Shown piece after piece: positions 7,253 to 15,564 of a DNA stretch of 64,000 bases (positions are counted from its first letter, which is position 1; the number at the start of each line of letters is the position of its first letter). Source of the stretch: JBFAPK01 sp040676675 (GTDB lineage Bacteria; Actinomycetota; Actinomycetes; Mycobacteriales; Micromonosporaceae). The notes under the pieces are model-generated. The model did no database searches, had not been told where the DNA came from, and saw nothing but the letters and a program-made list of their open reading frames with translations. Where the stretch lies: the NCBI RefSeq assembly GCF_040676675.1, contig NZ_JBFAPK010000028.1, positions 1 to 64,000 on the forward strand. The letters are read 5' to 3'. Made by a program: the position numbers and the translations under genes.

Positions 7253-8632
7253 TCAGGCCGCCGGTGGTCGTGCGGCCGTGGCGGGCCCGCCCAGTACCCG
7301 CTCGACCAGTCCGGTGGAGTACCGGCCCTTGCGGAACGGGGCGTCGTCGAGCACCCGGCGCAGGAAGGGAATGGTGGTCCGTACGCCCGGGCCCGCCACC
7401 TCGAACTCGTCCAGCGCCCGCTCCATCCGGTTGAGCGCCAGGTCCCGCTCCGGTGCCCAGACCACGACCTTGGCCAGCAGCGAGTCGTAGTGCGGCCCGA
7501 CCACGTAACCGGGATAGCCGTGGGTGTCGACCCGGGTGAACGGGCCGCCCGGCGGGCGGAACCGCTCGATCCGTCCCGGGGTCGGTACGAAGTCGCGGTC
7601 CGGGTCCTCGACGTTGACCCGGCACTCCACCGCCACGCCACGCACCTGGACCTCGTCCTGGCGCAGTCGCAGCGGTACCCCGCTGGCGACGTAGAGCTGC
7701 TCGTGCACCAGGTCGATCCCGGTGATCATCTCGGTGACCGGGTGTTCGACCTGTATCCGAGAGTTGATCTCCATGAAGTAGAAGCGCTCGGCCTCGTCGA
7801 CCAGGAACTCGAAGGTCGCCACGCCGCTGTAGCCGACGCTGAGCGCGCCGCGCACGGCGGCCGAGGACATCGCGTCGAGGGTGCCGGCCGACAGGGCCGG
7901 GGCCGGGCCCTCCTCCACCAGCTTCTGGTGCCGGCGCTGCACGGAACAGTCCCGGGTGCCCAGGTGCACCCCGTTGCCGTGCCCGTCGCAGAGCACCTGC
8001 ACCTCCACGTGGCGGGCCTGGGCGAGGTAGCGCTCCAGGTAGACCCGGTCGTCACCGAAGATCACGCGGGCGTCGGCGCGGGTACGGGCGTACGCCCGTG
8101 GCAGTTCGGCCGGGGACCGGACCACGGTCATACCGCGCCCGCCGCCCCCGGCCGCCACCTTGATGATCACCGGGTAGCCGATCTCGCTCGCCACCGCCAC
8201 CGCGGCGGCGGGCGAGTCCACCGTCTCGACGCTGCCGGGCAGCAGCGGCAGGCCCGCGGACTGCATCAACGTACGGGCGGTCGCCTTGTCGGCCAGCGCC
8301 GACATCACCTCGGGGCGCGGGCCGATCAGCAGCAGGCCCTGGTCGGCGCAGATCTCGGCGAAGTCGGCGTCCTCGGAGAGGAAGCCGTAGCCCGGGTGGA
8401 CCGCCTCGGCGCCGGTGAGCCGGGCCGCCTCCACGATCGCCGCCGGGTTCTGGTAACTGAGCCGACCGGCCGGCGGTCCGATGCAGACGGCCTCGTCGGC
8501 GAAGCGGACCACCGCCGAGTCGGCGTCGGCGGTCGAGTACACCGCCACGGTCCGTACGCCCAGCTCGCGACAGGCGCGCGCGACCCGCAGCGCGATCTCG
8601 CCACGGTTGGCGATCAGTATCTTCTCGAACAT
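7253..8632 (-). CDS. accC: Biotin carboxylase subunit of acetyl-CoA carboxylase
   Basis: 459 residues, normal for the free bacterial subunit. Opening FEKILIANRGEIALRVARAC, ATP-grasp glycine loop KVAAGGGGRGM, EINSRIQVEHPVTE with the catalytic Arg/Glu motif, and LGTRDCSVQRRHQK are all present. It carboxylates biotin on the BCCP encoded just upstream (20-base gap). Together with genes 8653-10928 it makes malonyl-CoA, the extender unit of the PKS in the same operon. A 299-base GC-rich gap with short CCGCC/ACCGCC repeats separates it from the ACP-aromatase gene; no gene is evident there. Confidence 0.93.
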   Translation of the reverse strand: MFEKILIANRGEIALRVARACRELGVRTVAVYSTADADSAVVRFADEAVCIGPPAGRLSYQNPAAIVEAARLTGAEAVHPGYGFLSEDADFAEICADQGLLLIGPRPEVMSALADKATARTLMQSAGLPLLPGSVETVDSPAAAVAVASEIGYPVIIKVAAGGGGRGMTVVRSPAELPRAYARTRADARVIFGDDRVYLERYLAQARHVEVQVLCDGHGNGVHLGTRDCSVQRRHQKLVEEGPAPALSAGTLDAMSSAAVRGALSVGYSGVATFEFLVDEAERFYFMEINSRIQVEHPVTEMITGIDLVHEQLYVASGVPLRLRQDEVQVRGVAVECRVNVEDPDRDFVPTPGRIERFRPPGGPFTRVDTHGYPGYVVGPHYDSLLAKVVVWAPERDLALNRMERALDEFEVAGPGVRTTIPFLRRVLDDAPFRKGRYSTGLVERVLGGPATAARPPAA

Positions 8633-8652
8633 TGGGCACCGTCCTCAGCCCG

Positions 8653-9126
8653 TCAGCCGGACACCAGCGCGATAAGGGGCTGCTGGAACTCCACCGGCTC
8701 GCCGTCGTTGGCGAGCACCTCGGCGACCTTGCCGGCCTGTTCGGCGGTCACCTGGTTCATCAGCTTCATCGCCTCGACGATGCCGATCACCTGGCCGGGC
8801 TCGACCACGTCGCCCACCTCGACGAAGGGCGCCGCGCCGGGTTCCGGCGAGCGGTAGAACGTACCGACGATCGGCGAGAGGATGAGACGCTGCTCCGGGC
8901 CGGCCACGGTCGACGCCACCGTCCGCGGCGGCGGTACCGGGGCGGCGGCGTCGACCGGCGGCGGATCGGAATCCGCCGCCCGGTACGGCCACTCGACCTC
9001 CAGCACCGTGTCGCCGCTGCGCAGGCGGACCCGGCGCAGCGGACCGGTCGCCTCGGTCACGAGCTGGTGCAGTTGCTCGCGCAGTTGCCCGAGCACGGGA
9101 TTGCCGTCGGCCGCTTCGCTGGTCAT
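8653..9126 (-). CDS. accB: Biotin carboxyl carrier protein of acetyl-CoA carboxylase
   Basis: 157 residues. N-terminal helical part (residues 1-50), a Pro/Ala-rich flexible linker (52-75), then the biotinyl domain with LILSPIVGTFYRSPEPGAAPF and the biotin site EAMKLMN (Lys121). The thumb-type sequence between the strands is of the standard AccB kind. The ATG at 9126 overlaps the stop of the upstream carboxyltransferase gene (ATGA), so the two are made together. It shuttles carboxyl groups between AccC and the carboxyltransferase. Confidence 0.93.
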   Translation of the reverse strand: MTSEAADGNPVLGQLREQLHQLVTEATGPLRRVRLRSGDTVLEVEWPYRAADSDPPPVDAAAPVPPPRTVASTVAGPEQRLILSPIVGTFYRSPEPGAAPFVEVGDVVEPGQVIGIVEAMKLMNQVTAEQAGKVAEVLANDGEPVEFQQPLIALVSG

Positions 9127-10928
9127 CGCGACCCCACCGGCATCGCCGGCACCGGGGCCGGACGGGTCGCGGCACCGTACCGGCGGAACCGCTGCCGGCG
9201 CTGGCGCACCAGCGTCTCGGGCGGCACCCCGAGCAGCGGGGTCAGCGACTCCACGAGGGCGCGCCGCAGCAGGTCGGCGGCGCCGAGCGGATCGCCCTGC
9301 GCCCCGAGCGCCGGCTCCGGCACGATCGCGTCGGCGACGCGCAGCCGCAGCAGGTCGGGCGCGGTGATGCGCAGCGCGCGGGCGGCCCGGGGCGTACCCG
9401 TGGGATCGTTCCAGAGGATCGCCGCGCACCCCTCCGGGCTGATCACCGAGTAGACCGCGTTCTGCAGCATCAGCACCCGGTCGGCCACGGCCAGCGCCAG
9501 CGCTCCCCCGCTGCCGCCCTCGCCCGTGACGACCGCGACCACCGGCGTGGGCAGGCTCGTCATGGTGAGAATGCAGTCGGCGATCGCGGCCGCCTGGCCG
9601 TTCCGCTCGGCCTCGACCCCCGGGTACGCCCCGGGCGTGTCGATCAGCGTGACGACGGGCAGACCGAGCCGTACCGCCAGGGCCATCACCCGCTGCGCCT
9701 TGCGGTAGCCGGCCGGGGTGGACATGCCGAAGTTGCGGGCCAGCAGGTCCTTGGTGTGATGTCCCTTCTGGTGCCCGACCACCACCAGGTGCCGCTCGCC
9801 CAGCCGGGCCAGCCCCGCCACGATCGCGGGGCAGTCCGCGCCGAGCCGGTCGCCGTGCAGTTCGACGAAGCCGTCGAAGGCGGTGGCGAGGTAGTCGAGC
9901 GTGGTCGGCCGCTCGACGTCGCGGGCGGTCTGCACGTTACGCCAGGCGTCCGGCTCGGGGCACCGCCCCGGATCGGTGATCAGCACGCGCTCGCCGGTCC
10001 ACCCCTGTTCTCCGGCGACCGGCGGCTCCGGCGCGTCCGTCCGTGCTGCCGGCGGCTCCGGCGCGTCCTTCCTCGCGACCGGCGGCTCCGGCGCGTCCTT
10101 CCTCGCGACCGGCGGTTCCGTCCGGCGGGCGGTGGCCGCGGCGAGCAGCGGTTGCAGCCGCCGGCGCAGGCTGCGCCGGTCCACCACCATGTCGACCTGC
10201 CCGTGGCGGAGCAGGAACTCCGCCGTCTGGAAACCCTCCGGCAGCGCCTGGCGGATGGTCTGCCGGATCACCCGGGGACCGGCGAAGCCCATCCTGGCCC
10301 CGCGCTCGGCCACCACGAGGTCGGTGTTCGTGGCGAAGGAGGCGGCGACCCCGCCGTACGTGGGGTCGGTGACGAGGCTGACGGTGAGCAGCCCCGCCTC
10401 GCGCAGCGCCGCGATGGCCTGGCTCACCGTCGCCATCTGCATCAGCGACAGGGTGCCCTCCTGCATACGGGCCCCGCCGGAGGCGGTGACCAGCAGCAGC
10501 GGCAGTCGCCGGGCGAGCGCGTGCTCGGCGGTACGGGTGATCAGTTCGCCGACCGCCGAGCCCAGGCTGCCGCCGAGGAAGCGGAAGTCCATCACGGCCA
10601 GCGCGAGCGGGTACCCGCCGATCCGGGCGGTGCCGCAGAGCACCGCCTCGGCCAGCCCGGTACGGGCCCGCGCCTCGGCCAGCCGCTGCGGGTACGGCAG
10701 CGAGTCGACGAAGCCCACCGGGTCGACCTGCGCGACGGACCCGGCGAGCGGGGTGAAGCTGCCCGGGTCGGTGAGCTGGCGGATCCGCTCGTCGGCGTCG
10801 AGGCGATGGTGTCCGCCGCACTCGGGACAGACGTCCAGGTGGCGGCGGAGCCGCTTGCGGTACAGCAGCATCGAACAGGACGCGCAGCGCACCCAGTGCG
10901 GTCCGTCCAGGGTCGGGGACAGGGTCAT
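9123..10928 (-). CDS. accDA: Acetyl-CoA carboxylase carboxyltransferase, beta and alpha domains fused
   Basis: 601 residues. The N-terminal beta half starts with a zinc ribbon (CASC...CPEC, residues about 15-36) and carries VTASGGARMQEG and DPTYGGVAAS. The C-terminal alpha half contains LARNFGMSTPAGYRKAQR, IDTPGAYPG and GEGGSGGALALAVADRV. Between them, roughly residues 270-310, lies a linker of four near-identical ten-residue units (APEPPVARKD type). It transfers CO2 from biotin to acetyl-CoA. Start ATG 10928 overlaps the cyclase stop (ATGA). Fused D-A proteins are known in some antibiotic clusters; the linker repeat is unusual. Confidence 0.93.
   Translation of the reverse strand: MTLSPTLDGPHWVRCASCSMLLYRKRLRRHLDVCPECGGHHRLDADERIRQLTDPGSFTPLAGSVAQVDPVGFVDSLPYPQRLAEARARTGLAEAVLCGTARIGGYPLALAVMDFRFLGGSLGSAVGELITRTAEHALARRLPLLLVTASGGARMQEGTLSLMQMATVSQAIAALREAGLLTVSLVTDPTYGGVAASFATNTDLVVAERGARMGFAGPRVIRQTIRQALPEGFQTAEFLLRHGQVDMVVDRRSLRRRLQPLLAAATARRTEPPVARKDAPEPPVARKDAPEPPAARTDAPEPPVAGEQGWTGERVLITDPGRCPEPDAWRNVQTARDVERPTTLDYLATAFDGFVELHGDRLGADCPAIVAGLARLGERHLVVVGHQKGHHTKDLLARNFGMSTPAGYRKAQRVMALAVRLGLPVVTLIDTPGAYPGVEAERNGQAAAIADCILTMTSLPTPVVAVVTGEGGSGGALALAVADRVLMLQNAVYSVISPEGCAAILWNDPTGTPRAARALRITAPDLLRLRVADAIVPEPALGAQGDPLGAADLLRRALVESLTPLLGVPPETLVRQRRQRFRRYGAATRPAPVPAMPVGSR
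10015..10116. repeat. In-frame 30-bp repeats in the carboxyltransferase linker
   Basis: Units at 10015-10044, 10045-10074 and 10075-10104 plus a partial fourth share GCGACCGGCGGCTCCGGCGC followed by GTCC. Each encodes ten residues of Pro/Ala/Glu-rich linker, so copy-number change would not break the frame. Confidence 0.75.
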
Positions 10929-11269
10929 CGGGGACTCCCGGTGGCGGTGACCGGCGCATCCCACCGGTAGAAACAGTGCGCCATGGCGTCGCTCGGCACC
11001 TGCCACGTCGGCAGGTACGGCGAGACGTACGGACGCAGCCGCTGGCTGATCCGGACGAACTCGGGGTGCCGCCGGGCGTTCTCCAACGCGTCCGCCGCGG
11101 CGTCCTCGGTCTCCACCAGGTGTACGTACAGATCGTCCAGCCGGTACAGGGAGCGGTGCCGGACCCCGACGATCGCCGGTAACTCCGTCCGGTCCGACTC
11201 CGCGAAGATCTGTGCCACCTGCTCTTCGGCGTCCGGCAGCACCTTGGCGACGATCACTAACCGATTCAT
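10925..11269 (-). CDS. TcmI-family type II polyketide cyclase (WhiE ORF VII type)
   Basis: 114 residues. Starts MNRLVIVAKVLPDAEEQVAQ and keeps the family pattern IVGVRHRSLYRLDDLYVHLVE and YVSPYLPTW. These small dimeric alpha/beta barrels guide later ring closures of aromatic polyketides. ATG 11269 has GGGGGAG 6 bases before it; the in-frame GTG at 11284 overlaps that ribosome site and is less likely. It is the first gene of the ten-gene operon, so the operon promoter should lie between here and 11770. Confidence 0.9.
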   Translation of the reverse strand: MNRLVIVAKVLPDAEEQVAQIFAESDRTELPAIVGVRHRSLYRLDDLYVHLVETEDAAADALENARRHPEFVRISQRLRPYVSPYLPTWQVPSDAMAHCFYRWDAPVTATGSPR

Positions 11270-11428
11270 GGATATCTCCCCCACCGCCGGATGCTCCTAC
11301 CGGCACGAACCCGCCGACCGCCGTCGCGTGAGGGTCCACCTCGTCCGGTCCGGCCGGCCCATCCCAATGGATGTCCGGCTCACCATGCCGACCCCGACGT
11401 CTATCCGGTGTCACCCGGCGCGCTTGAT

Positions 11429-11460
11429 CATCTAGCCACCCCGGTGACGATCCGGTGACG
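11429..11460 (-). promoter_or_regulatory. Possible SARP-controlled promoter of the PKS operon
   Basis: On the minus strand, CGTCACC (11460-11454) and CGTCACC (11449-11443) are direct heptamers 11 bases apart; the second ends 8 bases before TAGATG (11434-11429), a plausible -10 box. Direct heptamers one helical turn apart, ending 8 bases above the -10, is the layout described for SARP activators such as ActII-ORF4 and DnrI. A SARP gene is transcribed divergently from 11770. A start here gives a leader of about 150 bases for the operon. Confidence 0.45.
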
Positions 11461-11769
11461 CCGGTCGCGCCATGCTGATGCGTTTTAGCAGGTAAAGCGC
11501 CCATTCAAGAGCGTGGGTCGCCGCGTCGGCGGCGGCGGACCGGACGCGGCGCGCGCTCACGGGGGGACGGGGCGGCGGCGCGGCGGTCGGGTGTCGGGTG
11601 GGTGACGGTACGGGCCGTGCGGGTGGCGGCGGTCGGAAACCCGACCCGGACAAGTACCGTGGATAACTAAAAGTGGCAATCAGGTTATATCGGGCAGTAG
11701 GCTCTCGCGGACACTCCGTGGCGCGGGCTGACGACTTCGGGACTGGTTCCCGGTGCAGGAGGTTGAGCC

Positions 11770-12660
11770 GTGACCTCGGAGCGAGCCGTGACCTCGGAAA
11801 ACGGTGCGACCACCACCCCCGCGACGCCCTCGGCCGGCCCGGCCGTCCACACCGGGCGGCGCTGGCCGACCACGGACCCGCGCAACGCCCGCTCGATACA
11901 GCTCTTCCTGCTCGACGGGTTCCGGCTGCTGCACGACGGGACGCTCACCGCGGTACCGCGCGGGCTGCAGCGGGTGATCGCCCTGATCGCGCTGCGCCCG
12001 GGCGCCACCCGTACCCACCTGGCCGGGCTGCTCTGGCCGGACACCCCGGAGGAGCGCGCCCTCTCCTCCCTGCGTACGGCCCTGTGGCGGCTGCGCCAGC
12101 ACGCCTGCTGTCCGGTGGTGACCACCGGCGACACGGTGCAGCTGGACGGCAACGTCGAGCTGGACATCGACCAGCTCGCCCGGACCGCCGCCCGCATCGC
12201 CGAGGGCGGGGACCCCCGCGAGGCGGCCGGCATCCTCGCCACCGGCCGCAACGACCTGCTCCCGGGCTGGTACGACGACTGGGTCCTGCTGGAACGGGAA
12301 CGGCTGCGCCAGCTCCGGCTGCACATGCTGGAGGAGATCGGCCGGGCCCACCTGCGCGCCGGCCAGCACGGCGAGGCGCTCCAGGCGGCGATGGAGGCGA
12401 TGCGCGCCGAACCGCTGCGGGAGACCCCGCACCGCCTGATCGTCGAGGTGCACCTGGCCGAGGGGAACGCGTACGAGGCCCTGCACGCCTTCTACGTCTA
12501 CCGCGACCTGATCCTGCGCGACCTGCAACTGGAGCCCTCGCCGGCGATGTGCGACCTGCTCGCGGACATCCTCGCGCCGATCGGCCGGCCGGCGCCCCGG
12601 TCACCGGCCGGCGACCGGGGCGCACCGGCGCACGGCCCGGCCCAGCCGTTCCGGGTCTGA
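11770..12660 (+). CDS. SARP-family transcriptional activator
   Basis: 296 residues. A winged-helix OmpR-like domain (about residues 42-125, with HLAGLLWPDTPEERALSSLR and ALWRLRQ) is followed by a bacterial transcriptional activation domain (about 130-275, with HLRAGQHGEALQAAMEAMRA and EALHAFYVYRDLILRDLQLE). This is the DnrI/RedD length without AfsR ATPase. The GTG at 11770 has AGGAGG 7 bases upstream; an 18-bp direct duplication gives a second in-frame GTG at 11788. It is divergent from the type II PKS operon and probably activates it. Confidence 0.9.
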   Translation: MTSERAVTSENGATTTPATPSAGPAVHTGRRWPTTDPRNARSIQLFLLDGFRLLHDGTLTAVPRGLQRVIALIALRPGATRTHLAGLLWPDTPEERALSSLRTALWRLRQHACCPVVTTGDTVQLDGNVELDIDQLARTAARIAEGGDPREAAGILATGRNDLLPGWYDDWVLLERERLRQLRLHMLEEIGRAHLRAGQHGEALQAAMEAMRAEPLRETPHRLIVEVHLAEGNAYEALHAFYVYRDLILRDLQLEPSPAMCDLLADILAPIGRPAPRSPAGDRGAPAHGPAQPFRV

Positions 12661-12705
12661 CCCTCCTTGCGGGCCGCCGGGCGTCGAGCTCGACGGCCCT
12701 CGTCG

Positions 12706-13635
12706 TCAGACCGTGATGATCAACTTGCCGCCCTTGGGTCCGACCCGGCGTTCGAACTCCGTGAGCGCCGGGATCGCCTCGCCCAGCGGCACGGTGGCGG
12801 CGATCGGCATCCGCAGCGCTCCCTTCTCGGCGGCCCGAACGACCTGTTCGAGGTCGGCGGGGACCGCGCTGGTGACCAGCACCTCGTACGGCCCCGGCAG
12901 GGCGGCCCGCGCGAACTTCGCGGGCGCGGGGTGGATGTCGACGATGTGACCGCCGGGCTTCACCAATGTCTTCGCCGACCTGAGCGGCAGCTTGCCGGAG
13001 GCGTCGAGGACGACGTCGAACCGCCCCGCGAGTTTCGTCGGGTCGAAATCGAACTCGACGATCGGGGAGACGCCGAGGTCGCGTGCCTCCTGACTGGCGG
13101 TACCGCGGCAGCTGCCGCTCACGGAGGCGCCCATCATCAGGGCGAGCTGGACGGCGGACCGGCCGACCCCGCCGAGGGCGGCGGCGACGAAGACCGACTG
13201 CCCGGCCTTCAGCCTGCCCTTCTTGACCAGGGCCTGGTACGCGGTGACCGCGGGCGTCGGGAGCGCGGCGGCCTCCTCCCAGGAGATGTTCGTCGGCTTC
13301 TTCGCGACGCCGTTCTCCTCGGCGACAACCATCTCGGCGAACGCTCCCGCCCCCTTGACGCTCGCCCCGCCGAGGACCTCGTCCCCGACCCGGACCCGGG
13401 TGACGCCTTCGCCGACCGCCTCCACGACGCCCGAGAAGTCGTGTCCGAGGGCGCGCGGGAACTTCCGCCCGGTCACCATCTTCAGCCGGCCGCGGCGGAT
13501 GCCCGCGTCCATCGGGTTCACCGCCGCCGCCCGCACCCGGACCAGGACCTCGCCCTTGCCGGGTCGCGCTGGCTCGAAGTCCTCGAGCCGCATGACCTCG
13601 GGGCCACCGTACTCGTGGTACTGGATGCGCTTCAT
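12706..13635 (-). CDS. NADP-dependent quinone oxidoreductase-like protein (zinc-free MDR family)
   Basis: 309 residues from ATG 13635, chosen for GGAGG 8 bases upstream. It has the GroES-like fold (GEVLVRVRAAAVNPMDAGIR, GHDFSGVV) and a nucleotide-binding site (VFVAAALGGVGRSAVQLALM). Zinc ligands of alcohol dehydrogenases are absent, as in the quinone oxidoreductase branch. Two inverted repeats sharing TGTCA cores lie just upstream and a TetR gene follows at 13880, so it is probably an inducible detoxifying reductase. Confidence 0.85.
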   Translation of the reverse strand: MKRIQYHEYGGPEVMRLEDFEPARPGKGEVLVRVRAAAVNPMDAGIRRGRLKMVTGRKFPRALGHDFSGVVEAVGEGVTRVRVGDEVLGGASVKGAGAFAEMVVAEENGVAKKPTNISWEEAAALPTPAVTAYQALVKKGRLKAGQSVFVAAALGGVGRSAVQLALMMGASVSGSCRGTASQEARDLGVSPIVEFDFDPTKLAGRFDVVLDASGKLPLRSAKTLVKPGGHIVDIHPAPAKFARAALPGPYEVLVTSAVPADLEQVVRAAEKGALRMPIAATVPLGEAIPALTEFERRVGPKGGKLIITV

Positions 13636-13653
13636 TTCGTCGTCCTCCATGCC

Positions 13654-13676
13654 GTGATGTCTCCGAGTGACATCAC
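13654..13676. promoter_or_regulatory. Operator-like inverted repeat upstream of the oxidoreductase
   Basis: GTGATGTC (13654-13661) and GACATCAC (13669-13676) are perfect 8-base arms around 7 bases, 19 bases above the oxidoreductase start. A close match occurs before the TetR gene at 14471-14491. Probable binding site of the TetR protein encoded at 13880-14449. Confidence 0.6.
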
Positions 13677-13689
13677 CCTAGCACGAGGA

Positions 13690-13706
13690 ATGTCAGCCAC
13701 TGACAT
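13690..13706. promoter_or_regulatory. Second operator-like inverted repeat
   Basis: ATGTCAG-CCA-CTGACAT, perfect 7-base arms with a 3-base spacer, 14 bases beyond the first inverted repeat. The shared TGTCA core suggests the same regulator or a cooperative pair. The rest of the 13636-13879 gap shows no gene. Confidence 0.5.
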
Positions 13707-13879
13707 GACAGTGCGAGTGCGAGGACGTCCCTCGGGTCACCGTTCTCGTCGCCGGAAAGAGCCGCTTTCCTGGCGCGTAGCCCAGCGCACAGCCCGACCG
13801 CCGTGCCGGAAACCCTCCGGCCACCCGAAGCACGCGCCGAAACCCTCGACGTCCCCGAGAGGCGTCGGGCGGGGTGGCG

Positions 13880-14449
13880 TCAGCGCGGGACGTTGAGCGC
13901 GCGGAGCTCGGCCAGGGTCTCGACGGTAATCAACGACAGGGACCGCGACTCGCCGTCGACCAGCCACTGGGCGAACGCCAGCGTGAAGACGATGGCCGCG
14001 GACTCGGCCGCCAGCGTGGCCGCGAGGTCGCCGACACCCCGGGCCCGCAGCGCTTCACCGAGGCGGTGGGCCAGGTCGGCGTACTTCTGGCGCTGACGCT
14101 CCCGCAGCGCCGGCTCCGCGTCGATGATCGCCTGGTTGGCCCGCGCCCGCTCCCGCGGCACGTTCGCGAACACGTCCGCCGCGCGGGCCAGGGCCAATCC
14201 CACCAGACCCATCGGCGACTCCCCCGCCGGCGCCCGCTCGACCCCGGCAACCAGCGCGGCCTCGAGCTCCGCCTGGCCGGAGAACAACACATCGCGCTTG
14301 TCGGGAAAATGCCGGAAGAACGTACGCCGGTTCAGCCCGACGGCTTCCGCGATCTCCGCCGCCGTGGTCCGCTCGAACCCCTGCCGCGCGATCAGGTCGA
14401 GCGCCGCACTCTGCAGCCGCGCCTGTGCCCCGGGTTCCCAACGCGCCAT
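13880..14449 (-). CDS. TetR-family regulator
   Basis: 189 residues. N-terminal helix-turn-helix with ALDLIARQGFERTTAAEIAE and AVGLNRRTFFRHFPDKRDVL (residues 15-55) is typical TetR; the C-terminal ligand domain is variable. It has AGAGGAT just before the ATG. It is transcribed toward the oxidoreductase gene with a 244-base gap holding two inverted repeats, and its own upstream region has a similar site, so it likely represses both. Confidence 0.88.
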   Translation of the reverse strand: MARWEPGAQARLQSAALDLIARQGFERTTAAEIAEAVGLNRRTFFRHFPDKRDVLFSGQAELEAALVAGVERAPAGESPMGLVGLALARAADVFANVPRERARANQAIIDAEPALRERQRQKYADLAHRLGEALRARGVGDLAATLAAESAAIVFTLAFAQWLVDGESRSLSLITVETLAELRALNVPR

Positions 14450-14470
14450 GATCCTCTGTCCGCCTCGGCA

Positions 14471-14491
14471 GTGATGCCATCCAGGGACATC
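14471..14491. promoter_or_regulatory. Imperfect copy of the TetR operator before the tetR gene
   Basis: GTGATG (14471) and GACATC (14486) have the same 15-base offset as in the operator at 13654, with mismatches inside. It is 22 bases upstream of the TetR start, consistent with autoregulation. Confidence 0.4.
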
Positions 14492-14631
14492 GTACGTCGC
14501 CGGTGGCCCAGCGTCTTCCAGCCGCGAGAGCAGCGGTCTGGCACGACAACGGGACCGCCGCCCCCGTCACCCGGTCACTGATCGCTTCGGCCACCGACCG
14601 AGATCCGGAACATCTCGTCTAGGTTGATCGG

Positions 14632-15390
14632 ATGACCCTGGCTCATGACGTGGGCGGGACCGGTCCTGGCGTACTTCTTCTGCACTCCACCGCATCCGAT
14701 CGCAGGCAGTGGGACCCGCAGCTGCCCGCGCTGGTCGATGCCGGCTACCGCGTGGTCCGCTGCGACCTGCGCGGCTACGGTGAGACCCCGATGCCGGACG
14801 GCCCGTACGACAACGCCCGGGACGTGCTGGAGCTGCTGGACCAGCTCGGCGTCGAACGGACCGCGCTGGTCGCCTCCTCGGGCGGCGGCCGGGTGGCGCT
14901 GGAGATCGCGGCGCGCTGGCCGGATCGGGTGGCCTCGCTGGCGCTGCTCTGCACCGCGCTGGACGGGCACGAGCCGAGCCCGGAGCTGCTCGCCTTCGGC
15001 GAGCGCGAAGAGGCACTGCTGGAGGCCGGCGACGTCGCCGGGGCGACCGAACTCAACGTCGACACCTGGCTGCCGCACGCCGACGAGGCGACCCGGGAGT
15101 GGCTGCGGCGGATGCAGCGCAACGCCTTCGAGGTGCAGCTGGCCGCCGTCGAGGAGGTCGAGCGGATCCGGGTGCCGTACGACCTGGCCGACATCACGGC
15201 CCCGAGCCTGCTCGTCGCCGGCGCCGACGACTTCGCCGACTTCCGGGAGATCGCCGTGCGGCTCGCGGAGCTGCTGCCCGACGCCCGCCATCTCGAACTC
15301 GACCGGGTGGGCCACCTGCCGAACATGGAGCGCCCCGACGAGGTCAACCGGCTGCTGCTCGACTTCCTGCGCGAGACGTTTCCGGCGTAG
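14632..15390 (+). CDS. Alpha/beta-fold hydrolase
   Basis: 252 residues. Oxyanion region GVLLLHSTASDRRQWD, nucleophile elbow VASSGGGRVALEIA (Ser in a less common A-S-S-G-G context), acid in LLVAGADDFADF, and the catalytic His in LDRVGHLPNME. Close in pattern to small esterases and 3-oxoadipate enol-lactonase-like enzymes. A TAGGTT box about 7-12 bases before the ATG and no ribosome site suggest a leaderless transcript. Substrate unknown. Confidence 0.82.
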   Translation: MTLAHDVGGTGPGVLLLHSTASDRRQWDPQLPALVDAGYRVVRCDLRGYGETPMPDGPYDNARDVLELLDQLGVERTALVASSGGGRVALEIAARWPDRVASLALLCTALDGHEPSPELLAFGEREEALLEAGDVAGATELNVDTWLPHADEATREWLRRMQRNAFEVQLAAVEEVERIRVPYDLADITAPSLLVAGADDFADFREIAVRLAELLPDARHLELDRVGHLPNMERPDEVNRLLLDFLRETFPA

Positions 15391-15460
15391 CCGGTCGAGG
15401 CGGCGGTGACCCGGTCGACGCGCCGCGCCAGGTGTGACGCGCCAACGGAGACGACGCCGC

Positions 15461-15518
15461 CAACGAGACGCCGCCGCCAACGAGACGCCGCCGCCAACGA
15501 GACGCCGCCGCCAACGAG
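15461..15518. repeat. 17-bp tandem repeat, 3.4 copies
   Basis: CAACGAGACGCCGCCGC is repeated exactly at 15461, 15478 and 15495, with a partial fourth at 15512. It lies between convergent genes just before a strong hairpin and is not coding in a recognisable way. Confidence 0.8.
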
Positions 15519-15530
15519 CTGACGCGAGCG

Positions 15531-15560
15531 CGGTGGGCCCGGCCCAGGCCGGGCCCACCG
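15531..15560. terminator. Bidirectional hairpin between convergent genes
   Basis: CGGTGGGCCCGGCC (15531-15544) and its exact complement (15547-15560) enclose two bases. It ends 5 bases from the stop of the phospholipase gene and 140 bases past the hydrolase, so it can serve both. Confidence 0.7.
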
Positions 15561-15564
15561 TCGG

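Noticed and set aside
12682..12695. 14-bp palindrome CGTCGAGCTCGACG between the SARP and oxidoreductase genes
   Set aside because: Could be a weak terminator, but with no loop and short arms in very GC-rich DNA it is near what chance gives.
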